From the NCBI GenBank assembly GCA_017395275.1, contig JAFPVN010000249.1, forward strand, positions 1-6,151: a stretch of 6,151 nucleotides of DNA, given 5' to 3'. This document shows, piece after piece, positions 1 to 5,184 of the stretch. Origin of the DNA: Candidatus Methanomethylophilaceae archaeon. Lineage in GTDB: Archaea; Thermoplasmatota; Thermoplasmata; Methanomassiliicoccales; Methanomethylophilaceae. Positions within the stretch are counted from its first letter, which is position 1. Every line of letters starts with the position of its first letter. The translations under genes were made by a program, and so were the position numbers. The notes under the pieces are model-generated. The model ran no database searches, was not told the DNA's origin, and was given only the letters and a program-made list of their open reading frames with translations.

Positions 1-317
1 ACTTCGACATGCTGATCTCGCTGATCCGCGAGTTCTACTCCAAGATGGGATTCGACCAGATCAGGATCAGGCCGGCATACTTCCCGTATACGGAGCCCTC
101 CCTCGAGCTGGAGGTGTTCTTCAACGGCAAGTGGATGGAACTGGGAGGGGCGGGCATATTCAGGCCCGAGGTGGTCGCGCCCTTCGGTATCGACAAGCCC
201 GTGCTCGCATGGGGATTCGGATTCGAGAGGCTGGCGATGCTGAAATGGAACATCACCGACATCCGCGACCTCTACATCTCGGACATCGACGACCTGAGGA
301 AGAACAGGATCCTGTGA
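1..317 (+). CDS. pheS: Phenylalanyl-tRNA synthetase alpha subunit, C-terminal part (5' end outside window)
   Basis: This is the last ~105 codons of the catalytic subunit of the cytoplasmic enzyme that charges tRNA-Phe with phenylalanine (a class II synthetase, alpha2beta2 with PheT). The reading frame is open back to the window edge, so the ATG at position 9 is an internal methionine. The segments RPAYFPYTEPSLE, then ELGGAGIFRPEV, then the class II motif 3 GFGFERLAML followed by NITDIRDLY are the typical end of the archaeal/eukaryal-type alpha subunit. The motif 3 arginine, which contacts ATP in this class, is present. The protein ends soon after motif 3, as is normal for the family. The stop is TGA. 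No pheT follows, because the next gene lies on the other strand. PylS, also class II, was considered, but the segment fits PheS far better. Confidence 0.95.
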   Translation, partial: FDMLISLIREFYSKMGFDQIRIRPAYFPYTEPSLELEVFFNGKWMELGGAGIFRPEVVAPFGIDKPVLAWGFGFERLAMLKWNITDIRDLYISDIDDLRKNRIL

Positions 318-324
318 TCAGGAT
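309..324. terminator. Hairpin centred on the convergent stop codons, possible bidirectional terminator
   Basis: ATCCTG (309-314) and CAGGAT (319-324) can pair as a 6-bp stem with a TGAT loop. The two stop codons (TGA on plus at 315-317, TGA on minus at 320-318) sit in and around the loop. Just upstream, 305-314 is itself a perfect 10-bp palindrome. No strong T-run follows on either strand, only a short pyrimidine stretch on the minus side, so function as a terminator is uncertain. Confidence 0.3.
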
Positions 325-1559
325 ATCTTGAGGCCAAGGTCCTTGGCTATGGCCTTCACGTTCCTCTTGCCGATCTCGTTGGTGGAGCAGTAGGCCTTCG
401 ATATGTGCCTGTTGGCGTCATCGGTCTGACCCTTCGCGGCGTCTATGCACGCCTGGACCAGGAACCTCTGGGCGACGGCGGCGATGTTGTTGTCCGATAT
501 GATCCTCACCGCGGCATACATCTGCTCCTCCGCCTTGTCTATCTCGCCGAGGTCTAGGTAGGCCTCCGAGAGTTTCACCATCCCGAGGGCGTTGCCGCTG
601 CCGTTCACCTTACGGATCATCTCAGCGGCCTCGGAATCCTTCTTCCTGAGGATGAGACATTCGGTCAGGCAGGCGTATCCGTACTCCTGCCCTCCGTCGA
701 CCGTCACGAGCTTCTCGGACGCCTCCCTTGCCGTCTTAAGGTCGTTCTGCGAAAGTGCCAGCTCCGCGCGGAGCGTGAGGAAGTCCGCCAGATATCTTTC
801 CTTGACGGATTCCAGCGGGACGTCCCTTACGGTCTCGTAGAATCCCCTGTCGTCGGAAAGTATCATCGCGTACAGGTTCCTCTCTATGACCTTGCAGGCG
901 TCCACGTACCTCCCTGCCCTGAGCAGGTGGTATGTCCTCTCCACCATCCTGCAGTCCTCGTCAGTGATGGCGCTGTGCTGCCCGTCCTTGTCGTAGTAGT
1001 CGGCGGCGTAGCTGTCCCATATGCGTATCTCCTCCGGGTCGGCGGCGGCGAGGATCCTGTTCCTGAGCTCGGGCACTATGGACGTGTATCCGGAGGGTTC
1101 CATGGGGATGGTGCTCCTGTCATGCGGCGGGAGCGAATCCGCGGGTACGGATATCCTCAGCGCGCATGCCACCCCCAGTGCCATGCGGTCCTTGCCGCCC
1201 AGGTTCTCCAGCAGCGCGGACGAGTCCTGTTTCTTCAGGTCTATGAGCGTGCGGACGTCTATGCCGGCGTTCCTGGCCTTCTCCTCCACGTCCATGGCCG
1301 CCTTCAGCCCGTTCTCGGTGAGGGTGTACGCAAACCTGCGCACCTTCCCCCCGTAGATGCGGACCTGTGCCTCGTTCACGTTGCCCTTCTCCTTGTGCTT
1401 CTTCAGTTCCAGCGACGCGTGCGCCCTGGAGATCCTGAGGGACGTGGCGATCCCGTCCTGGGTGATGTCCCACGGGATGTTGTAGTAATCCGCGAGGTTG
1501 ATCGATCTGAAGTTGTACAGGTGGAGCAGAAGCCTTTCGCCGAGGGTGAATTCCGGCAT
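318..1559 (-). CDS. Winged-helix DNA-binding protein with C-terminal TPR-like repeats, probable transcription regulator
   Basis: A predicted cytoplasmic regulator of 413 residues. Residues ~5-90 look like a winged helix: a first helix (GERLLLHLYNF), a helix-turn-helix around 33-57 with a likely recognition helix in RISRAHASLELKKHKEKG, a wing (VRIYGGKVRRFAYTL), then TENGLKAA as commonly seen at the end of MarR/ArsR-like folds. Residues ~200-405 are helical with four or five TPR-like pairs, clearest at ~328-353 (KLSEAYLDLGEIDKAEEQ). The middle (~100-195) shows no domain I recognise. The frame stays open upstream to an ATG at 1643, but I chose the ATG at 1559: a TATA box lies ~25 nt before it, the distance expected for a leaderless transcript, and the longer form would run across its own and its neighbour's promoter. 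The gene is divergent from the marker 8 gene, so it may control that gene, itself, or neither. The effector and target are unknown. Confidence 0.8.
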   Translation of the reverse strand: MPEFTLGERLLLHLYNFRSINLADYYNIPWDITQDGIATSLRISRAHASLELKKHKEKGNVNEAQVRIYGGKVRRFAYTLTENGLKAAMDVEEKARNAGIDVRTLIDLKKQDSSALLENLGGKDRMALGVACALRISVPADSLPPHDRSTIPMEPSGYTSIVPELRNRILAAADPEEIRIWDSYAADYYDKDGQHSAITDEDCRMVERTYHLLRAGRYVDACKVIERNLYAMILSDDRGFYETVRDVPLESVKERYLADFLTLRAELALSQNDLKTAREASEKLVTVDGGQEYGYACLTECLILRKKDSEAAEMIRKVNGSGNALGMVKLSEAYLDLGEIDKAEEQMYAAVRIISDNNIAAVAQRFLVQACIDAAKGQTDDANRHISKAYCSTNEIGKRNVKAIAKDLGLKIS

Positions 1560-1566
1560 GGTGGAA

Positions 1567-1577
1567 GTACTAAGTAC
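1567..1577. promoter_or_regulatory. 11-bp palindrome between TATA box and start codon, candidate operator
   Basis: GTACT-A-AGTAC is a perfect inverted repeat with 5-bp arms around a single base. It lies between the regulator's TATA box (1581-1588) and its start codon (1559). A protein bound here would block RNA polymerase, so autoregulation by the wHTH protein is a natural idea. That is inference from position only. The same bases also read as an imperfect direct repeat of AAGTAC. Confidence 0.35.
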
Positions 1578-1580
1578 CGT

Positions 1581-1588
1581 TAATATAA
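1581..1588 (-). promoter_or_regulatory. TATA box of the wHTH regulator gene
   Basis: On the minus strand the bases read TTATATTA. The centre lies about 25 nt upstream of the ATG at 1559. Archaeal TATA boxes sit about 26 nt before the transcription start, so the transcript would begin at or next to the start codon (leaderless). No Shine-Dalgarno sequence is seen before that ATG, which agrees. Confidence 0.55.
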
Positions 1589-1642
1589 GGGATTCGGTGC
1601 GTTTTTCGTAGCGTCCGCGGTATCTGATGCGATACTGCTCCA

Positions 1643-1650
1643 TTTAAAAG
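1643..1650 (+). promoter_or_regulatory. Candidate TATA box of the marker 8 gene
   Basis: TTTAAAAG is the only AT-rich stretch between the two divergent genes that suits the plus strand. Its centre predicts a transcription start near 1670-1674, leaving a leader of roughly 27 nt before the ATG at 1699. No convincing BRE is visible upstream, so the call is moderate. Confidence 0.4.
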
Positions 1651-1670
1651 CGCAGTCCCCGATACGAACA

Positions 1671-1687
1671 TGCAGGTCCGCCCTGCA
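1671..1687 (+). promoter_or_regulatory. Small hairpin in the marker 8 leader
   Basis: TGCAGG (1671-1676) pairs with CCTGCA (1682-1687) around the loop TCCGC. The hairpin starts at about the predicted mRNA 5' end and its last base is the first base of the ribosome-binding AGGA (1687-1690). It could affect translation or mRNA stability, or at the DNA level be an operator. Six base pairs may also be chance. Confidence 0.3.
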
Positions 1688-1690
1688 GGA
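1687..1690 (+). promoter_or_regulatory. Ribosome-binding site that favours the start at 1699
   Basis: AGGA lies 8 nt before the ATG at 1699. The in-frame ATG at 1690 has no usable site, because AGG directly abuts it. The match is short, so this decides the start only weakly. Confidence 0.45.
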
Positions 1691-1698
1691 TGACGTCA

Positions 1699-2517
1699 AT
1701 GGGAAGGCATGTTATGGAGGCGTTGGGGAAGAGCCGTGTTGTGATGGAGGACGGTAAGGTCGTCGAAGTCTCGGAGCCGCAGGTGAAGTACTGTCCCCTC
1801 TTCAAGAAGTACAGGGGCATCGAGGAGCTCAACAGGGACACCATCCGCGAGAACATGGAGTTCCGCATGAGGAAGTTCGGCATGTGCTGCGAGAACAGGG
1901 AGATCAGACTGGACAACTTCCTGAGCTTCGGAGTGTCCGAACTGATGTGTCTGGCACTTTCCAAGGGGTACATCGATGCCGTGGTGACCGCGGCAGACGG
2001 ATGCGGTACCTGCGTGCTCACCGATCCCGGTATCGTGCAGGGCATGGGGGGGAGGATCTCGGCCATAGTGGAGACCTCGCCGATCGCGAAGGTCATCGAG
2101 GCGATCGGTCCCGAGAACGTGCTGGACCCGGAGACCACCCCGATCGACCAGAGGAAGGGGGTGGAGATGGCGGTGGCCAAGGGATTCAGGAAGATAGCGG
2201 TGACCGTCGCCTTCCCCGACGATGCGAAGTTCCTGCGCGACACGTACGGCGACAGGCTGGTCATCTTCGCGGTGCACACCACCGGGATAACCGAGGAGCA
2301 GGCCGAGCTGTACTTCGACAAGTGCGACGTCATCACCGCATGCGCTTCCAGGTATGTGAGGGAGGTCGGTGCGAGACGCGCCACCGTCCAGGCAGGCACG
2401 AAGGTGCCGGTGTACGGGGCATCGGAGTTCGGGAAGGACGTAATAACGCTGAAGCTCGAGGAGCTCGGACGCAAGCCCGATCACGGATTGGACGAGAGTC
2501 CCGACCCGCTGATATGA
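1699..2517 (+). CDS. Methanogenesis marker protein 8 (DUF2099 family)
   Basis: A soluble protein of 272 residues with no signal peptide or membrane segment. The opening (HVMEALGKSRVVMEDGKVVEV, then KYCPLFKKYRGIEEL) and the block FRMRKFGMCCENREI are what I recall of DUF2099, a family found together with methyl-coenzyme M reductase and used as a marker of methanogenesis. Its biochemical role is not established as far as I know. Eight cysteines are present (32, 63, 64, 84, 102, 105, 209, 215), including a CC pair and a CGTC (CxxC) motif, so metal or Fe-S binding is plausible but inferred. The start at 1699 is preferred over 1690 because of the AGGA spacing; either keeps the family's N-terminus. 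The gene is transcribed alone, divergent from the wHTH gene. A hairpin follows its TGA stop by 11 nt. Confidence 0.88.
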   Translation: MGRHVMEALGKSRVVMEDGKVVEVSEPQVKYCPLFKKYRGIEELNRDTIRENMEFRMRKFGMCCENREIRLDNFLSFGVSELMCLALSKGYIDAVVTAADGCGTCVLTDPGIVQGMGGRISAIVETSPIAKVIEAIGPENVLDPETTPIDQRKGVEMAVAKGFRKIAVTVAFPDDAKFLRDTYGDRLVIFAVHTTGITEEQAELYFDKCDVITACASRYVREVGARRATVQAGTKVPVYGASEFGKDVITLKLEELGRKPDHGLDESPDPLI

Positions 2518-2526
2518 AAGAAAATC

Positions 2527-2541
2527 CTCCCCATCGGCGGG
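2527..2541. repeat. 15-base direct repeat, copy 1
   Basis: CTCCCCATCGGCGGG occurs here and again, identical, at 2609-2623, an offset of 82 bases. This copy lies 9 bases after the marker 8 stop codon and overlaps the hairpin at 2529-2542. The stretch between the copies is AT-rich and holds the transporter promoter. Confidence 0.8.
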
Positions 2542-2542
2542 G
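2529..2542 (+). terminator. GC-rich hairpin after the marker 8 gene, possible terminator
   Basis: CCCC (2529-2532) pairs with GGGG (2539-2542) around the loop ATCGGC. It lies 11 nt after the stop codon and the following bases (TGATTTACTTTC) are fairly T-rich. Archaeal termination depends mainly on T-runs, and none longer than three is seen, so the role is uncertain. The hairpin also coincides with one copy of the direct repeat. Confidence 0.35.
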
Positions 2543-2585
2543 TGATTTACTTTCAAGAATAATGTTCAATTCTATTCTAAAATAA

Positions 2586-2593
2586 TTTAAATA
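2586..2593 (+). promoter_or_regulatory. TATA box of the ABC transporter operon
   Basis: TTTAAATA lies in the AT-rich stretch 2569-2600. Its centre predicts a transcription start near 2615-2617, giving a leader of about 30 nt before the ATG at 2647. The predicted start falls inside copy 2 of the 15-base repeat. Confidence 0.5.
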
Positions 2594-2608
2594 ATTCCAA
2601 ACCATCGT

Positions 2609-2623
2609 CTCCCCATCGGCGGG
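2609..2623. repeat. 15-base direct repeat, copy 2, at the predicted transcription start
   Basis: This is an exact copy of 2527-2541. It covers the transcription start predicted from the TATA box at 2586-2593, the place where a bound repressor would block initiation. Its right part also forms the left arm of the leader hairpin at 2616-2634. Confidence 0.8.
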
Positions 2624-2634
2624 TCTGCCGCTGA
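2616..2634 (+). promoter_or_regulatory. Leader hairpin before the ABC operon
   Basis: TCGGCGG (2616-2622) pairs with CCGCTGA (2628-2634): seven pairs, one of them G-U, around the loop GTCTG. It begins at about the predicted mRNA 5' end, and its last two bases belong to the ribosome-binding GAGAAGG. It could limit ribosome access or protect the mRNA end. This is a structure prediction by eye only. Confidence 0.4.
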
Positions 2635-2640
2635 GAAGGT
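2633..2640 (+). promoter_or_regulatory. Ribosome-binding site of the substrate-binding protein, decides its start
   Basis: GAGAAGGT precedes three possible in-frame starts: TTG at 2641, ATG at 2644 and ATG at 2647. The core GAAGG ends at 2639, so only 2647 has a normal spacing of 7 nt. The other two lie too close. Confidence 0.5.
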
Positions 2641-2646
2641 TTGATG

Positions 2647-4314
2647 ATGAATACGACTCAGATATTGACGATAGGCGCAGTCATCATTGTTGCAGCTGCA
2701 GCAGTGGCTGTCGTTGTCGTCAATAACGGTAAGGATTCTGGAACAAGCGATGTCGATCCTATGGATGCATCCTGGGAGGACATCGTGAAAGATGCCAAGG
2801 GCCAGAAGATCACCATGGGATTCTATGTAGCGGATCCGATGGTGGCCGTATGGTATCCCAAATTCCAGAAGGAGATGAAAGATAACTACGGAATAGAAGT
2901 GACCGCCAAGTCTTATGGCCCTGCAGCGGCCAAGACCGCTGTTGCGGAGATGGAGGAGGGCCAGATGGAGAACGGAACGTTCGACTTCATCTGGGGTGAC
3001 ACCAGCGCTTATGCTGCGATGATCAATTCCAAGGGAGACTATTCCTTTGTCTATGACGATAAGAAGGACGGCAAGTCCTGGGCAAGCGTCCTCCCTAACG
3101 CATACTACCTCAAGAGCAACAGCGAGCAGATGATTTCCAGCATGTTCAAGGATTATGTGCCAGGCAGCGCAGTCAACTTCAGCAACGGTCAGACGATGAT
3201 GGTCTACAACAAGGACTTCAACGTCGACACCGTAACAGTGAACGACGTCACTGTCAAGATGCCCTACAACGCAGCCGTCCTCTATGACGGAAGCGGCAAC
3301 GTCACCGGATTCATCAAGGTCGGCGACAGCGGCCAGGGTTCCACCGAGGGGCACATCATCGATGTCGCCAGTGTGACCAGCCAGTCCGCGTTCGATACGG
3401 CATTCGCCGGTGCGGATACGGTCAGCGTGGATGCCGCGAGGGCAGAGATGGATGTCGATCACGGTCAGGTCAAGGGATACATGAAATACGCGATCCCCAC
3501 CAACTTCAACGATCTCTCCAAGTGGGTCCAGATCTACCCCAAGCAGTTCGGATATCCCGATCCCGCCAACACCGCCGCGGTGTTCCACACCAACCTCCTC
3601 ACGCAGGCGATGATCTACGAGCTCACCTGGGCCGATTCCTCCGCGAAGACCGGATGGAAGGTTGCCGAGAACAAGGAAGCCAACGTGACCGCGGTCAACA
3701 CCGCTCTCGCCAACGTGAAGTCCAACGACGACTACAAGGCAGCGTTCGGATATGTGTTCAACTACCTGAAGGCACTCGACCCGTACGTCCACCAGTGGTC
3801 CGGTGCCGCCAAGTACCAGGATACGGGAACGATCGTCGACTACAATGCAAAGATCGTCGGTAATCAGTCCACGGACAAGGACTTCTCCGATGACACGATC
3901 ATGCTGGCGATGTCCACCGTCACTTCCATCGACTCCAGGGTCGGTGAGGGCAAGCAGTACTCGTACAACGCCGGAGCGTTCTCGTTCGACACCGGCTGTT
4001 CGAGCGACTACTATATCTTCATACCTCAGAATTCGTCGCACAAGACCGCCGCCATGGTGGTCATCAATGCGCTCCTCGACCCCGCAGAGCAGGTCGATTG
4101 GTTCGCTACCACGGGCAACGGGTTCAACATCGACACCTCCAAGAATGTCATCGGAGGAACGGAGACGGTCAATGACAAGTACTTCAAGAGCGTTCTGGAG
4201 AACATGTCGATCTACCTCCCGCCCGAGAGACTCGCAGAAGTGACGCAGGTCGCGATGCTCACAGGATATGTGGGCTATTTCACGCCCAACTGGACTTCCG
4301 AAGTCAAGGCATGA
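2647..4314 (+). CDS. Membrane-tethered ABC importer substrate-binding protein, YnjB-like
   Basis: This protein of 555 residues should catch the substrate outside the cell and deliver it to the two permeases encoded next. Residues ~5-25 are one hydrophobic segment (ILTIGAVIIVAAAAVAVVVV), followed by a polar linker rich in Gly, Ser and Asp (~26-38). There is no lipobox cysteine, so it is probably held by an uncleaved anchor. I assign it to the YnjB group (type 2 binding-protein fold) from motifs: WEDIVKDAKGQ (43-53), DFIWGD with AAM shortly after (~123-135), WVQIYPKQFGYPDP (~293-306), and IPQNSSHKTAAMVVINALLD with PAEQ (469-492), the usual C-terminal block. It is much longer than enterobacterial YnjB (~390 residues), mainly from an extra segment at ~190-282. 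There is a single cysteine (461). The cargo is unknown. The start at 2647 is chosen by ribosome-site spacing. Confidence 0.85.
   Translation: MNTTQILTIGAVIIVAAAAVAVVVVNNGKDSGTSDVDPMDASWEDIVKDAKGQKITMGFYVADPMVAVWYPKFQKEMKDNYGIEVTAKSYGPAAAKTAVAEMEEGQMENGTFDFIWGDTSAYAAMINSKGDYSFVYDDKKDGKSWASVLPNAYYLKSNSEQMISSMFKDYVPGSAVNFSNGQTMMVYNKDFNVDTVTVNDVTVKMPYNAAVLYDGSGNVTGFIKVGDSGQGSTEGHIIDVASVTSQSAFDTAFAGADTVSVDAARAEMDVDHGQVKGYMKYAIPTNFNDLSKWVQIYPKQFGYPDPANTAAVFHTNLLTQAMIYELTWADSSAKTGWKVAENKEANVTAVNTALANVKSNDDYKAAFGYVFNYLKALDPYVHQWSGAAKYQDTGTIVDYNAKIVGNQSTDKDFSDDTIMLAMSTVTSIDSRVGEGKQYSYNAGAFSFDTGCSSDYYIFIPQNSSHKTAAMVVINALLDPAEQVDWFATTGNGFNIDTSKNVIGGTETVNDKYFKSVLENMSIYLPPERLAEVTQVAMLTGYVGYFTPNWTSEVKA
3214..3492 (+). 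other. Extra segment of ~90 residues inside the YnjB-like protein
   Basis: In YnjB proteins as I recall them, the strand resembling NGQTMMVYNKDF (here ~180-191) is soon followed by the W...P..F.YP.P block, which here comes only at ~293. The stretch between, residues ~190-282, is rich in beta-formers, Gly, Asp and Thr (VTVNDVTVKM, AAVLYDGSGNVTGFIKVGD, then SAFDTAFAGADTVSVDAA). It looks like a small inserted beta-rich domain. The limits are approximate and come from memory of the family, not from an alignment. Confidence 0.5.
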
Positions 4315-4319
4315 GGTGA
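4313..4319 (+). promoter_or_regulatory. Shine-Dalgarno sequence overlapping the binding-protein stop codon
   Basis: GAGGTGA overlaps the TGA stop at 4312-4314. A second AGGTGA follows at 4331-4336. The second has normal spacing to the ATG at 4339 (5 nt after AGG). The first is rather far from any start (16 nt to the GTG at 4333). Both would keep ribosomes on the message between the two genes. Confidence 0.5.
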
Positions 4320-4338
4320 ACAAACTATACAGGTGAAG

Positions 4339-5184
4339 ATGGTGAAGGGCTGGCCGAAATACATAATCGCATTCCTGCCGGTCCTCGCCATCATCGCCGT
4401 CTTTTATTTCTATCCTCTCTATGTGACGTTGGAGCGGAGCATGCTCCGCGGGGAGGAGTTCATAGGCCTGGAGAGGTATGTGAACTTCCTGTCGGACGCC
4501 ACGTTCCTTCATGCGTTCACGACATCGCTGCGCATCTCGCTGATCTCAACGGTGGTATCGATAATACTGGGCGTCTTGATCGCATTGGCTCTCAGGGGCA
4601 CGTTCGCGGGGAAGAGGGTTTCGCTATTCCTCTTCCAGATGAACATCTCGATACCCCATATCGCCATGGCGACCATGGTCGTATTCCTTCTGGGATCGGT
4701 GGGGATAGTGTCATCGATAGCCTATCAGATGGGTTGGATCTCCAATTGGACGGATTTCCCCAAGATGATCCATGATGTCTCCCCCTTCGGGATAGTGGTC
4801 GCATACAGCCTCAAGTTCATACCGTTCATAGGCATGGCAGTCCTGGCCGTCCTCCAGGCTTTCCCCGTTGAGTATGAGCAGCAATCGCGTTCCCTCGGCG
4901 TCGGACGTCTCAGGACATTCTTCCATGTCACCCTGCCGGCCATAGTACCGGCGATAGCGACGTCGTCGATGATCGTCTTCGCGTTCTCCTTCGGATGCTA
5001 TGAGGTGCCCAGCATCTTGCTCCACGACGTGACGGTCCCGACGCTGATCTACAACTCCTTCTACGACTTCTATGACCCCGAGGGCAGACCGACCGGTTAT
5101 GCGGCGGCGATAATGCTGACCGTGCTCATGACCTCCATCGCCGCTGTGTACCTGTATCTCACATCCAGGGGGAGGAGGGCATGA
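4339..5184 (+). CDS. ABC importer permease 1, YnjC N-terminal-half-like
   Basis: An integral membrane protein of 281 residues that forms half of the import channel. About six membrane segments are visible: ~8-28, ~58-84, ~106-130, ~147-172, ~200-220 and ~256-275. Before the fifth lies the cytoplasmic EAA loop that docks on the ATPase, EQQSRSLGVG...TLP (~180-200), with the conserved Gly at 187. The family (binding-protein-dependent permease of the spermidine/iron/YnjC type) is clear. The start is uncertain: GTG 4333, ATG 4339 and GTG 4342 are all in frame and keep the first membrane segment. I chose the ATG because AGGTGA precedes it at good spacing. The gene overlaps the next by 4 bases (ATGA), so translation is likely coupled. 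In enterobacterial YnjC the two permease halves are one fused protein; here they are separate. Confidence 0.87.
   Translation: MVKGWPKYIIAFLPVLAIIAVFYFYPLYVTLERSMLRGEEFIGLERYVNFLSDATFLHAFTTSLRISLISTVVSIILGVLIALALRGTFAGKRVSLFLFQMNISIPHIAMATMVVFLLGSVGIVSSIAYQMGWISNWTDFPKMIHDVSPFGIVVAYSLKFIPFIGMAVLAVLQAFPVEYEQQSRSLGVGRLRTFFHVTLPAIVPAIATSSMIVFAFSFGCYEVPSILLHDVTVPTLIYNSFYDFYDPEGRPTGYAAAIMLTVLMTSIAAVYLYLTSRGRRA

Noticed and set aside
1..317. Pyrrolysyl-tRNA synthetase (PylS) as identity of the first gene
   Set aside because: The order of motifs (FPYTEPSLE, ELGGAGIFRPEV, GFGFERLAML with DIRDLY) is that of archaeal PheS; PylS ends differently.
1560..1643. N-terminal extension of the wHTH regulator to the ATG at 1643
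   Set aside because: It would run through the TATA box, the palindrome and up to the neighbour's TATA box, it has no upstream promoter or ribosome site of its own, and the residues do not resemble part of a winged helix.
1696..2556. Minus-strand frames opposite marker 8
   Set aside because: Low-complexity His/Arg/Leu-rich products, shadows of the plus-strand gene with its recognised family motifs.
2527..2623. CRISPR array or small transposon
   Set aside because: Only two copies of a 15-base repeat with one 67-base spacer, no terminal inverted repeats and no cas or transposase gene in the window.
2647..2730. Lipoprotein or class III (pilin-like) signal peptide on the binding protein
   Set aside because: No cysteine follows the hydrophobic segment, and there is no charged cleavage motif before it. 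An uncleaved anchor explains the sequence best.
2587..4512. Minus-strand open frame of 641 codons opposite the binding protein and permease 1
   Set aside because: It is a shadow of the high GC at third positions of the plus-strand genes. The product is rich in His, Arg, Gly, Val and Asp without any domain, it spans the intergenic promoter, and the plus-strand genes have clear homology and ribosome sites.
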